From: Ruminococcus sp.
Lineage (GTDB): Bacteria > Bacillota > Clostridia > Oscillospirales > Ruminococcaceae
DNA: 35,255 nucleotides
NCBI GenBank assembly: GCA_029063695.1
Contig: JAIDNR010000308.1
Location: 1-35,255 of the forward strand
Direction: 5' to 3'
Of this stretch, positions 1 to 8,432 are shown one piece after another (the first letter of the stretch is position 1; each line of letters begins with the position of its first letter). Position numbers and translations under genes: made by a program. Below the pieces are notes generated by a model. That model searched no databases. It was not told where the DNA came from and saw only the letters and a list, made by a program, of their open reading frames with translations.

Positions 1-19
1 TAGATGTATATTATGACAA

Positions 20-1936
20 TCATTCCGAATCAAGTTCAATAAGTTTTTCAAAGTTATCGTCTATTTTCTGTTTCAGTTCGTCGATTTCGGCACATTTTGC
101 ATTCATAAGCTCATAATCGGTATACACTTCTTCTTTTGAGATTTCTTCAGTAAGCAAATCAATCCGCATCTGAAAATCATCTATTTCATTTTCAAGACGA
201 CGCATTTCATTTTTACGTGCGGCATCTGCACTCCTCTGCTGTTTATTCCTGTACGCCTTGACCTGCTTATCCTTGACGACTTCGGCGGCTTTGGCGAACT
301 TCTCGGCATCGGCAATACATTTTTCCTCTGCCTGTTCTGTGCGGAGAACATCAAGATACTTTTCAAATCCGTAATTATGTTCCCTGTAGCCACCATCTGT
401 CAATTCTATTAATCTGTCGGCAATTTTACTTAACAGGTATCTGTCATGGGAAACAAAAATCATTGTACCCGTGTATTCTTCCAGTGCGGTTTCTATCGCT
501 TCTTTTGAACTCAAATCAAGATGATTTGTCGGCTCGTCAAGTATCAATACATTTCCGTGTTCCTGCATCATTATGGCAAAGCATAATTTAGCACGTTCGC
601 CGCCGCTGATAACTCCTGTCTCTTTGAAAACATTCTCACCAACAAACCGAACCTGTGCAAGAAGATTTCTCACTTCCAAATCAGACAGAAGCGGATAGCG
701 GCTGTGGAGTTCTTCCATAACAGTAAGTTCACGGTTAAGGTTAGTACTCTCCTGCTCAAAATATGATATTTTAACATTGGTATTCCAATGCACTTTACCC
801 TCATGCGGAAGAAGTCCCTGAATTATTTTCAGGAGAGTTGATTTTCCTATGCCGTTATCACCAATAATTCCGACTTTTTCGCCACGTCTCACTTCAAAAC
901 TGACATTATCAACAAGAGTTTTTCTGCCCGTTCCCTCACCAACTGATATGTCAATATCTTTTACTTTCAGTACTTCCAACGGCGGTTCAACTGAATAAGT
1001 GAAATTGATTTTTGCGTGTTTTTCATCGTGAAATGGCTTCTCGATACGCTCGATTTTTTCAAGCTGTTTACGTCTGCTCTGTGCCATTTTAGTAGTTGAT
1101 GCACGAACAAGATTTCGTGCAACATAATCTTCCATTTTAGCAATCTGTTTCTGCTGCTGCTCATATTCTTTTTCCTGCCGAACGTCGTTTTCTTCACGCT
1201 GCCGGATAAATACGGAGTAATTTCCTTTATATCGTTTCAGTATACCATGCTCTATCTCGCATATTGATGTGCAGAGTCTGTCAAGAAAATATCTGTCGTG
1301 ACTTACTATCAGGACTGCTCCCCTGTAGTTTTTCAGATAATCTTCAAGCCACATTATCGTTTTGAAATCAAGATGATTGGTAGGCTCGTCAAGTATAAGA
1401 AGATTAGGCTCTTCCAGAAGCAGCCGTGATATACAGAGACGTGTTTTTTCACCGCCGCTGAATCCCGAAACAGTCCTGTTGAGTTCTGATTCCGGAAATC
1501 CCATACCATTCAGAATCATACGGATTTTCACATCAGTGTTATATCCGTCATTTGCTTCAATCCATGATGACAACTGCTGATATTCGTCCGCAGATGAATT
1601 ATCACCCGATTCAAATTCAAGCTCAATTTCACGCAGTCTTTCAATTGCATTGCTAATCGGCTCAAATACTTTCCTCATTTCCTCTATGACAGTATTTTCG
1701 GAATCAAGTCCGCCCATCTGTTCAAGATAACCGATAGTTGTCTTGGAAGCAAGAGAAATAACACTGTCCTTTTCAGCTTCGATATTACCTGTGAGAATTT
1801 TAAGAAGAGTTGATTTTCCGCAGCCGTTATTCCCGACAAGTCCGATTTTGTCATTCTCATCAATTGTGAGAGAAATATTTTTGAGTATCTGATTACCATT
1901 GTAAAATTTATTGATATTATTCAAACTAACAAGCAT
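20..1936 (-). CDS. ABC-F family ATPase (YdiF/Uup-like)
   Basis: This 638-aa soluble protein has two ABC ATPase domains and no membrane segment, the plan of ABC-F proteins that act on the ribosome (translation factors or antibiotic-resistance protection). The first Walker A is GNNGCGKST near residue 36 and the second is GDNGIGKST near residue 360. The signatures are SGGEKTR and SGGERAK, and both Walker B motifs read LILDEPTNHLD, the ABC-F hallmark. The linker between the domains is charged and helical. The last 100 residues form a lysine/glutamate-rich coiled coil, as in YdiF and Uup. The ATG at 1936 follows a good AAAGGAGAA site. It is transcribed alone, behind the terminator of the lyase gene. 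The family is certain. Whether it confers drug resistance or is a housekeeping member cannot be told, but the length and C-terminal coiled coil favour a housekeeping type. Confidence 0.93.
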   Translation of the reverse strand: MLVSLNNINKFYNGNQILKNISLTIDENDKIGLVGNNGCGKSTLLKILTGNIEAEKDSVISLASKTTIGYLEQMGGLDSENTVIEEMRKVFEPISNAIERLREIELEFESGDNSSADEYQQLSSWIEANDGYNTDVKIRMILNGMGFPESELNRTVSGFSGGEKTRLCISRLLLEEPNLLILDEPTNHLDFKTIMWLEDYLKNYRGAVLIVSHDRYFLDRLCTSICEIEHGILKRYKGNYSVFIRQREENDVRQEKEYEQQQKQIAKMEDYVARNLVRASTTKMAQSRRKQLEKIERIEKPFHDEKHAKINFTYSVEPPLEVLKVKDIDISVGEGTGRKTLVDNVSFEVRRGEKVGIIGDNGIGKSTLLKIIQGLLPHEGKVHWNTNVKISYFEQESTNLNRELTVMEELHSRYPLLSDLEVRNLLAQVRFVGENVFKETGVISGGERAKLCFAIMMQEHGNVLILDEPTNHLDLSSKEAIETALEEYTGTMIFVSHDRYLLSKIADRLIELTDGGYREHNYGFEKYLDVLRTEQAEEKCIADAEKFAKAAEVVKDKQVKAYRNKQQRSADAARKNEMRRLENEIDDFQMRIDLLTEEISKEEVYTDYELMNAKCAEIDELKQKIDDNFEKLIELDSE

Positions 1937-1959
1937 ATGTTTCTCCTTTCAGGTTATAT

Positions 1960-1993
1960 ATTATATAATAACATATTTCATGTCTGAAATCAA
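1960..1993 (-). promoter_or_regulatory. possible promoter of the ABC-F gene
   Basis: On the minus strand the interval between the lyase terminator and the ABC-F start holds overlapping TATAAT (1960-1965) and TATTAT (1964-1969) boxes. A TTGATT at 1988-1993 lies 18 bp upstream of the second. The fit is only fair, and the AT-rich context makes chance matches likely. Confidence 0.35.
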
Positions 1994-1994
1994 G

Positions 1995-2030
1995 AGAAAA
2001 AAGTCCTTCTGTTTTATTTCAGAAGGACTT
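1995..2030 (-). terminator. intrinsic terminator of the PL11 lyase gene
   Basis: An 11-bp perfect stem (AAGTCCTTCTG at 2001-2011 with CAGAAGGACTT at 2020-2030) encloses an 8-nt loop. On the minus strand it is followed by a run of T residues (1995-2000). It lies 88 bp after the lyase stop codon and just before the ABC-F promoter region, so it separates the two transcription units. Confidence 0.9.
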
Positions 2031-2117
2031 TTCGGGAGGGGATATATATATTATTGAGAGATAACTTAACCGGAGTTCAGCATATATCTAATGCGAAACT
2101 TCTGAACGTTCAGTCAG

Positions 2118-5100
2118 TTATTCGCTGAGAAGCTCGTTATACTGTTCCATAGTAACCGGAAATTCAGACTGTTTAATCTTTTTAGCTTCCAGGAGCTGGA
2201 GTACTACTGCATCAGCGCCTGTCACGCCGTCGCCTGTATTGACAATATCAGCATTTATTTTACCCTGTTCCGTAAGTCCGTATTCATCGGGATTTCCCAT
2301 ATGCTGAACAATTGCAGTTGCATCTGCAATATCAACAGAACCGTCCTCATTTGCGTCGCCGAGAAGTGTTTTACCTGTAGGTACAACAGTAGTTGTTGTG
2401 ATTTCAGAGGAAACAGGAGGCTCTGTAGCTGCTGTAGTAACAGTAGTTGTTACTGTAGTAGTTGTAGTTGTTGTTATAGTTGTTGTTGTAACAACAGGCA
2501 CTATTGTTTCAGCAGACCATTTCTGACAGTCGTTGCCATTAAGAACCCACTGCTGAATATTTGAACCGCTGGCTGTTTCAGCATTTGCAACCTCAAGTCC
2601 GCTCTTATCCCTTGAAGCTCTTGTAAGAATATTATAAGTGCCATCAGGATTCTTTATAAACTTGAAAAGATGTGAACTTGTCTTGTTGTTTGTAAGAATT
2701 TCAGCGTTTGCACCGTTGCCCGATGAATTATCCGCAACATTGAGATAATAAGTTCTTCCGTCAGCAAGCTTTGAAATTATATAATAATATCCGCCGCCGA
2801 ACTCTTTAAGAGTCCAAGTATTGTGATTTGCTGAGGAATCAGCACCCCACTGCTGAACGTTTGCATTATCTTCAGCACTTCCGTTTGCAACTTCCATATA
2901 AAGACCGCTGTTGACATTCTTGAACATATATTCCACAGATGTATCCATTGTAGTGCCGTATGCGTCAACTTTTTCGAGAATCCAGTTCTGACAGGAAGCA
3001 CCATTAAGTTCCCATTCCTGTATATTTGCTCCGGATTCTGTTGATGCATTTATAACCTCAACGCAGGAATCAGGATTAAGTCTAGGACGTATTGTAAATG
3101 AGCCGTCGTTGTTTTCAACAAACATAAATTGCTGTGCATCTTTGTAGTTTTTCTGATAAAGCTCTATATTTGTACCATTATCTTTTTTGTTTGCAGTAAG
3201 GTCAAGACAGTATGAAGCACCATCTGCCAAAGCTGAATAAAGATAGTAATAGCCATCAGCAGGCGATTTCATAACTCGCCATACGTTATGAGCAGCTGCT
3301 CCGTCAGCACCCCACTGCTGAACATTTGCACCATTTTTAGCACTTGCATCTGCAACTTCCATATAAAGACCACTGTTGACGTTTTTAATCATATAGAATG
3401 CCCCGTCATCAAGCACGGCTGGAACTACAGCAGGTGTAGGAATTACAGGAGTAGAAATACCTGTAGTATTTACGTTGCCTGTAGGTCTGGCAGGAAGGTC
3501 GTAGCCTGTGCCTAAGAAGAAGCTAGGGTGAGGCGGCTGATTATATGCTGTATTCTGAGATGAAACCTGCATTCTGTACTGTGCATCGTGCATAAGAGTT
3601 GTAATTCTATAATCTGTATCATACGAAGTGCAATAAATTCTCACTGATTTGCTGTCAGCCGCACGTACAATGAGTTCCTCACGCCAGTCGCCAAAAATAT
3701 CAGCGGAAAGACAAGGTGTACCCTTTGTTGTATTGCAGGTATAATAGCCGTCAGTTGAGAGAAGCTGTGTGAGCTTGCCGTTTTCGTTCATTTTGCTGAT
3801 TTTTGCAGGAGAATCAGTAGAACCGTCAAGAATTTCACGTTCAAGGTCGCCGTCCCAGTAACTGAGGAAGTTTATAGCAGGACGATTGCAGGAAAGAGTG
3901 TCGCCCTTTACGTTCTTGACAGGTGTAGAGCCGTCGCTTTCCTTGTTTCCCCACAATTCAGCACCGGGATTTCCTGCCCATATATTATCGGCACAACATC
4001 TTCCGGTATCACCCGAACCATTATTATGGAAAATTATCTTGCCTGTTTTAGCGTCTATATAGCTTACTCCATAACCTGATTTCTTGTCCTCGTGACAAAT
4101 CCAGAGTTCAAGACCGTCTCTTGTAGGGTCAAGGTCAGCGAGATGAAGAGCGTCACCGTGACCCTGTCCTGTGTTCCATAAAAGCTTGCCATTATCATCA
4201 ATGCAGGCAGCACCTGTAACGATTTCCTGCTTGCCGTCGCCGTCAACATCAGCAGGCATAGAGTTATGGTTTCCATCTCCATAGCCCTTTGCAGATGTAC
4301 TGTTGCCTGTATCAAAAGTCCATTTCTTGACGAGCTTCTTGTTTTCAACACTGTAGCAGGTAGCAGTTAATCTTGTATAGTAGCCACGTCCTGTTATTAC
4401 ACTTGGATGAACACCGTCAACATATGCAACACTTCCCCAGAATCTGTCAACACGATTGCCGTATTTATCACCCCACTTTGAAACGTCACCTCTTGCAGGT
4501 TCATAATCAACAGTATCAAGAGCTGCACCTGTTGCACCATCAAAGAGAGTATAATATTCAGAACCTGAGAGAATATAGCCACTGGAGTTTCTGTAATCCT
4601 TTGAAGCATCGCCGATTACTTTGCCTGTGCCGTCAACTGTACCGTCAGCAGTTTTACATGTCATTTCAGCCTTGCCGTCAAGGTCAAAATCGGCAACATA
4701 GAACTGAGTATAGTGAGCACCCGCACGGATATTTTTTCCCAAATCAATACGCCATACTCTTGTGCCGTCAAGCCTTACGCAATCAATAAATACGTTGCCT
4801 GTTTTTCCTGACTGAGAGTTATCTTTTGAATTTGAAGGGTCCCACTTAACGAAAAGCTCATACTGTCCGTCGCCGTCAATATCGCCCACGGACATATCAT
4901 TCGGGCTGTATGTACAGTCTGAAGCCGTCGGTGGTGTCATGGGAACATCAAAATATGTATTATTTGAAATAAGTTTACATTCCTCCGAGCCGATAACTTT
5001 TCCGCCCGAAAGCGTATCCACACGATACTTTGAAGAAGCACTTCCCTGTGCATCAAGATAGCAGGTTGACTGTCCTGCTTCACTTGTATAGATAAGTGAG

Positions 5101-5336
5101 CCGTCACGGTATAGCTTATATACTGCATTATCATCATCATTTGCAAGATAACGCCAGCTTACAAGCATTCCCTTTCCTGTATTGACCGCCGAAATACCTC
5201 TGTCAAGATATTCAAGCATTACATTTGATGCTGCATTTGCCGAAAAATTCTCAGTGGCTTTCGGAATTGAAACAGAAGTTGAGGCAATTACCAGTGCCGA
5301 CATTGCAGAAGCAGCACGTCTGAAACTGAACTTCAT
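2118..5336 (-). CDS. cellulosomal rhamnogalacturonan lyase (PL11) with two RICIN/CBM13-like modules and a dockerin
   Basis: This 1072-aa secreted enzyme is predicted to cleave rhamnogalacturonan I, the pectin backbone, by beta-elimination. Residues 1 to about 36 are a signal peptide (positive n-region, hydrophobic core, NAA before the mature start). Residues 38-617 match the PL11 beta-propeller lyases, including an N-terminal LEYLDRG start and repeated aspartate-rich loops such as DIDGDGQYE, DFDLDGKAE and DVDGDGKQE that fit calcium sites. Residues 643-790 and 800-942 are two ricin-type trefoil modules, each with GLYMEVA and NVQQWGAD. A Thr/Pro/Val linker (about 946-985) leads to a type I dockerin (about 990-1055) with calcium loops starting DANEDGSVD and DIVNTGDGV. 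The enzyme is thus expected to dock onto a scaffoldin. The ATG at 5336 follows a strong AAGGGGG site. It is divergent from a sugar-sensor-type regulator that may control it. Confidence 0.93.
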   Translation of the reverse strand: MKFSFRRAASAMSALVIASTSVSIPKATENFSANAASNVMLEYLDRGISAVNTGKGMLVSWRYLANDDDNAVYKLYRDGSLIYTSEAGQSTCYLDAQGSASSKYRVDTLSGGKVIGSEECKLISNNTYFDVPMTPPTASDCTYSPNDMSVGDIDGDGQYELFVKWDPSNSKDNSQSGKTGNVFIDCVRLDGTRVWRIDLGKNIRAGAHYTQFYVADFDLDGKAEMTCKTADGTVDGTGKVIGDASKDYRNSSGYILSGSEYYTLFDGATGAALDTVDYEPARGDVSKWGDKYGNRVDRFWGSVAYVDGVHPSVITGRGYYTRLTATCYSVENKKLVKKWTFDTGNSTSAKGYGDGNHNSMPADVDGDGKQEIVTGAACIDDNGKLLWNTGQGHGDALHLADLDPTRDGLELWICHEDKKSGYGVSYIDAKTGKIIFHNNGSGDTGRCCADNIWAGNPGAELWGNKESDGSTPVKNVKGDTLSCNRPAINFLSYWDGDLEREILDGSTDSPAKISKMNENGKLTQLLSTDGYYTCNTTKGTPCLSADIFGDWREELIVRAADSKSVRIYCTSYDTDYRITTLMHDAQYRMQVSSQNTAYNQPPHPSFFLGTGYDLPARPTGNVNTTGISTPVIPTPAVVPAVLDDGAFYMIKNVNSGLYMEVADASAKNGANVQQWGADGAAAHNVWRVMKSPADGYYYLYSALADGASYCLDLTANKKDNGTNIELYQKNYKDAQQFMFVENNDGSFTIRPRLNPDSCVEVINASTESGANIQEWELNGASCQNWILEKVDAYGTTMDTSVEYMFKNVNSGLYMEVANGSAEDNANVQQWGADSSANHNTWTLKEFGGGYYYIISKLADGRTYYLNVADNSSGNGANAEILTNNKTSSHLFKFIKNPDGTYNILTRASRDKSGLEVANAETASGSNIQQWVLNGNDCQKWSAETIVPVVTTTTITTTTTTTVTTTVTTAATEPPVSSEITTTTVVPTGKTLLGDANEDGSVDIADATAIVQHMGNPDEYGLTEQGKINADIVNTGDGVTGADAVVLQLLEAKKIKQSEFPVTMEQYNELLSE
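2511..3410 (-). repeat. tandem RICIN-type modules inside the lyase gene
   Basis: Two copies of a roughly 145-residue module (3410-2967 and 2939-2511) share KNVNSGLYMEVA, NVQQWGAD, a Tyr-rich YYY strand and a closing QxW motif before a short linker. They are an internal duplication at the protein level. Divergence outside these motifs suggests it is not recent. A low-complexity Thr-codon linker (2501-2382) follows. Confidence 0.75.
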
Positions 5337-5396
5337 AAAATATTATCCCCCTTGAATCATTTTTATTTTTTAACAGATATTATTTACATTAATATT

Positions 5397-5425
5397 ATTA
5401 TACACATTCTTTTCATATTTGGCAA
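5397..5425 (-). promoter_or_regulatory. sigma-A promoter of the PL11 lyase gene
   Basis: On the minus strand TTGCCA (5420-5425) and TATAAT (5397-5402) are separated by 17 bp. The predicted start near 5390 leaves a leader of about 54 nt before the ATG at 5336. No T-box or riboswitch-like fold was recognised in this leader. Confidence 0.7.
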
Positions 5426-5456
5426 TGAATTATTATATCATATTAAGAAGATTATT

Positions 5457-5497
5457 TTGCTTTTTCAAAAAATATATTCAATTTAATCTTGCTTTTT
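5457..5497 (+). promoter_or_regulatory. direct repeat TTGCTTTTT, candidate regulator binding sites
   Basis: The 9-mer TTGCTTTTT occurs at 5457-5465 and again at 5489-5497, 32 bp start to start (about three helical turns, same face of the DNA). The second copy contains the -35 box of the regulator promoter. The first lies upstream of both promoters. AraC-type proteins commonly bind direct repeats, so this is a candidate site for the adjacent regulator. The AT-rich context means chance is possible. Confidence 0.35.
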
Positions 5498-5517
5498 ACA
5501 TCAAAATATGATATAAT
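5489..5517 (+). promoter_or_regulatory. sigma-A promoter of the PBP/GGDEF-like/AraC regulator
   Basis: TTGCTT (5489-5494), a 17-bp spacer and a perfect TATAAT (5512-5517) are present, with a TG at 5509-5510 giving an extended -10. Transcription would start near 5524, about 30 nt before the GTG start at 5554. Confidence 0.75.
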
Positions 5518-5553
5518 ATTATATATATTATATTTGTGCAGGGAGATTTGATT

Positions 5554-7761
5554 GTGAAAAAAAGGCTGCTGATAGGTGTTGTTATAACATCATGCCATGT
5601 TAATTTTCAGGAAGAAATCCTGAAAGGAATTATTACTCAGGCATTCAAAAACAATTGTGATATTGCTATACTTACATCTTTGCATAATTTTTCTCTTGAT
5701 ACTTTGCATAAAGATTATGACAAAAAAATATTTGAGCTTATTCTTTCTAATAAGTTTGACGGATTCTTATATGAAAGAAATACTTTTTATAACGAAAAAA
5801 TCGTAAACTATGTTGATGAACTTCTTGAACGTTCCGAAAAGCCTGTAATGCTTCTTGATTCATCTGACCACGAACGTTTTGAATCAACTGCTATTGATGA
5901 TTATTCCGCATTTGAGCAGATAACAGACCATCTTATCGATGTTCATGGGTGCAATAAAATTTACTGCCTTACAGGTCCAAAAAATGTGTTTGTATCACAC
6001 GAACGCATGAACGGCTTTAAGGCTTCAATGAAAAAACACGGGTTGTATTATGACAGAAAAAGCTGTATTTACGGTGATTTCTGGGAAGATGCCGCAAAAT
6101 CACTTGCGGAAAAGATTATAAACGGTGAACTGGAGAAACCCGATGCCGTTGTATGTGGAAATGACCATTCAGCTATAATCCTTACAGAAACACTTATAAA
6201 CGGCGGAATAAGAGTTCCCGAAGATATAGCCGTTACAGGATATGACAATACAGACGAAGCAAAGAATTATTCGCCTTCAATAACTACATTCAGCCGTCCT
6301 AATTTTCAGCTCGGTGCGGAATCTTTCCGTAGACTTTACAGAATAATAACAGGAAAAATATGCATTAAAATCCACAATAATGACGGCGGAATCATATTCG
6401 GTCTGAGCTGTGGCTGTAGTCAGGCATTTAATTTCAACAAAACTGTCACAAGAAAAGACAAAATAAACTCACGTCTTGAATACGATATTCTCAACCGTGA
6501 TATGCTGTTTGATATATCGGATACAAATAATATAGCTGATTTCGCAGACAGGCTTGACAATTATACATATTACATATATAAAATAAAGCGGCTTGAAATA
6601 TGCCTTACACAAAAATATATTGAACTTAATGACAGTCTTACATTTAAAAACGGTGATAAAGTTAAAACAATCCTTTCAAAATCTGCAACAAAAAGAGAGG
6701 ATATTTCCGGAGAGTATTTCAGCTCATCTGAAATTATTTCCGCATTTGGCTGTAAACTGCCATATCCCTCTGCTTATTATATATCTCCCCTGCACTATAA
6801 TAAAAACTTTTTTGGATATGCCGCTGTATCATTCGGAAAAGAACCGATAAGTTTCAGTCATATTTATCCTTACTGGATAAATTATGTAAATATTTCACTG
6901 GAACATCTGTACATAAAACTGATGCTGAAGAATGCTTCGGCAAATGCAAGCCGTGCTGCAATATATGATAAAAATACAGGCTTACTTAACAGAGATGGTA
7001 TAGAAAAAAATTTTACAGATATGATTAAATCGTATGATGTACAAGGTATACCCACCGACTTTATCCGCATTCAGCTTACAGGTCTGAATAAAATATATTT
7101 TCAGAACGGTGAACAGAAATGCCTGAAAATAACTGCCTGCTTTGCAGATTTCCTTAAAGAACTTATCAAAGATAATGAAATGTGCGGTATCTGGACATCT
7201 GATACATTTATTATAATAACTTCTTACAATAACCGAAGCAATGAAATTATTAACGGACTTATTGAAAAAATAAAGAAAACACAATTTACTTCTGATATAA
7301 ACTGCAATATTGATTTCATCGTCGGACTGTACAATCATGAAATAAACAGAGGACTTAACCTGAGCAATGCAATGCACAAAGCATCTGTAAACAGAATCTT
7401 CAACTATAATATATCCGAGAGTAATATGAATCCGCAGTTTGAAAAACTATGCTTACTTCGTGGGAAAATTATGAAAAATCCTGAGCTTCCGTGGAGTATA
7501 GATAATATTGCCGATAATCTTTATCTGAGCAAAAGCTATCTTCAGAAAATATATAAATCATATTTCGGAAAAAGTATCATCGAAGAAATGATAGAATTCC
7601 GCATTGAAAAGGCAAAGGAACTTCTTTCAAAAACAAATATGACTATCACAGATATATCAAAAGAATGCGGTTATTCATCATACAACTATTTTGTAAGGCA
7701 ATTCAAAATGTCAGTCGGTGTTTCACCATCTGATTTCCGTGCCGATTCAAAAAAGAAGTAA
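5554..7761 (+). CDS. transcriptional regulator: LacI-like sensor, degenerate GGDEF-like domain, AraC HTH
   Basis: This is a 735-aa one-component regulator, probably sensing a sugar. Residues about 1-285 match the periplasmic-binding-protein sensor of LacI/GalR repressors (VVCGNDHSA, then GIRVPEDIAVTGYDN) but lack the N-terminal LacI HTH. Residues about 300-455 are unassigned, possibly a sensory fold. Residues about 465-610 look like a GGDEF domain: the opening YDKNTGLLNRDG matches the D-x-x-TGLLNR start, but the GGDEF signature position reads TSDTF, so diguanylate cyclase activity is unlikely. Residues about 640-733 hold two HTH units of the AraC family (IADNLYLSKSYLQKIYKSYFG; ITDISKECGYSSYNYFVRQFK). 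GTG 5554 is chosen because GGGAG (5541-5545) sits 8 nt upstream; the longer frame from GTG 5536 would start before that site. It is divergent from the PL11 lyase, which it may control. Confidence 0.85.
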   Translation: MKKRLLIGVVITSCHVNFQEEILKGIITQAFKNNCDIAILTSLHNFSLDTLHKDYDKKIFELILSNKFDGFLYERNTFYNEKIVNYVDELLERSEKPVMLLDSSDHERFESTAIDDYSAFEQITDHLIDVHGCNKIYCLTGPKNVFVSHERMNGFKASMKKHGLYYDRKSCIYGDFWEDAAKSLAEKIINGELEKPDAVVCGNDHSAIILTETLINGGIRVPEDIAVTGYDNTDEAKNYSPSITTFSRPNFQLGAESFRRLYRIITGKICIKIHNNDGGIIFGLSCGCSQAFNFNKTVTRKDKINSRLEYDILNRDMLFDISDTNNIADFADRLDNYTYYIYKIKRLEICLTQKYIELNDSLTFKNGDKVKTILSKSATKREDISGEYFSSSEIISAFGCKLPYPSAYYISPLHYNKNFFGYAAVSFGKEPISFSHIYPYWINYVNISLEHLYIKLMLKNASANASRAAIYDKNTGLLNRDGIEKNFTDMIKSYDVQGIPTDFIRIQLTGLNKIYFQNGEQKCLKITACFADFLKELIKDNEMCGIWTSDTFIIITSYNNRSNEIINGLIEKIKKTQFTSDINCNIDFIVGLYNHEINRGLNLSNAMHKASVNRIFNYNISESNMNPQFEKLCLLRGKIMKNPELPWSIDNIADNLYLSKSYLQKIYKSYFGKSIIEEMIEFRIEKAKELLSKTNMTITDISKECGYSSYNYFVRQFKMSVGVSPSDFRADSKKK

Positions 7762-7768
7762 AATAAAG

Positions 7769-7796
7769 GACGTTCCTGAATTTTCTTCGGAACGTC
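7769..7796. terminator. hairpin between convergent genes, possible terminator
   Basis: GACGTTCC (7769-7776) pairs perfectly with GGAACGTC (7789-7796) around a 12-nt loop, 8 bp after the regulator stop. No good T-run follows on the plus strand, and on the minus strand the downstream sequence is only moderately T-rich. Its place between convergent genes suggests termination, but the structure is not canonical. Confidence 0.45.
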
Positions 7797-7836
7797 GGTA
7801 GTGTATTAAAACAGTTGACTAAGGAAAAAGGACTTT

Positions 7837-8358
7837 TTAATAAATTGGGTGATAAATATTTGCAATGAAAACTCCCATAGCAATGAAAACAACAACGACA
7901 AGAAGCGCTCCCATTAAGTATGTTAAGTACCCCGTGAGTTTAGATGATGTCTTTCTATATTGTTGATTTGTATAACTCGTTGGGTTTGACGAATATGTTT
8001 GCTGTGGTTTTTTTATCAGTTTTGGTATCGGCTTTTGCACTCTGTACAGGCTTTTTACTTTACGATATAACGCAAGCGGATCGTTGGTTGACATGATACG
8101 AGAATAAAAATTATCAAGCCACTGCATATCACCGGGTTCGCACATATTTTCTTCGGTACAATCCGGTTCGTGTACGATTTGATTTCTTACCCAACGATAA
8201 TGTTTTAACTGCTTTAGGTCTTCATTCCAGCCTGACACATAATAGGAGCCGTCCGGCTTACCAATCATTTCATCAATATAAGTTGATAGACCATGAGTAT
8301 CACCATACATTTCACTGCATAATTTTTCAAGCCTTTTATATGAATCAATAAAACTCAT
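7837..8358 (-). CDS. membrane-anchored protein with HEPN-like R-x4-H motif, function unknown
   Basis: This is a 173-aa protein of unknown role. The N-terminal 90 residues look all-helical and include KHYRWVRNQIVHEPD, where R58 and H63 make an R-x4-H motif of the kind that forms the catalytic site of HEPN RNases. A polar, Ser/Thr/Pro/Gln-rich stretch (about 108-140) follows, then one membrane segment (about 144-167) with a short outside tail. The topology suggests the helical domain faces the cytoplasm. The start ATG has an AGAGG site upstream. It lies 74 bp downstream of glgB on the same strand and may be read through from it; no recognisable antitoxin or nucleotidyltransferase partner is adjacent. 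The HEPN assignment rests only on the motif and helical character. Confidence 0.7.
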   Translation of the reverse strand: MSFIDSYKRLEKLCSEMYGDTHGLSTYIDEMIGKPDGSYYVSGWNEDLKQLKHYRWVRNQIVHEPDCTEENMCEPGDMQWLDNFYSRIMSTNDPLALYRKVKSLYRVQKPIPKLIKKPQQTYSSNPTSYTNQQYRKTSSKLTGYLTYLMGALLVVVVFIAMGVFIANIYHPIY

Positions 8359-8432
8359 ATTGTATTCCTCTTTTATTTTAATTTTCTTATCTGTGAACCG
8401 TTTTGATACACTAACGGAACATCTTATATTTA

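Noticed and set aside
2382..2501. Short repeated units in the lyase gene that might suggest a repeat array
   Set aside because: The repetition is Thr codons of the linker, with no regular spacer or conserved repeat unit, so it is not a CRISPR or tandem satellite.
2301..2564. Plus-strand frame rich in Cys and Ser, resembling a metallothionein-like protein
   Set aside because: It is the antisense of the Thr-rich linker and dockerin start of the lyase; the Cys and Ser runs arise from reading Thr/Val codons in reverse. No ribosome site.
4373..4789. Plus-strand 138-aa frame inside the lyase gene, rich in His, Gln and Leu
   Set aside because: It lies wholly opposite the PL11 catalytic domain, whose motifs are intact, and has no recognisable domain or ribosome site.
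8359..8432. Possible promoter or terminator between glgB and the HEPN-like gene
   Set aside because: Only a weak 5-bp stem (CCGTT/AACGG) and a poor TATAAG-type box could be seen; nothing firm enough to list.
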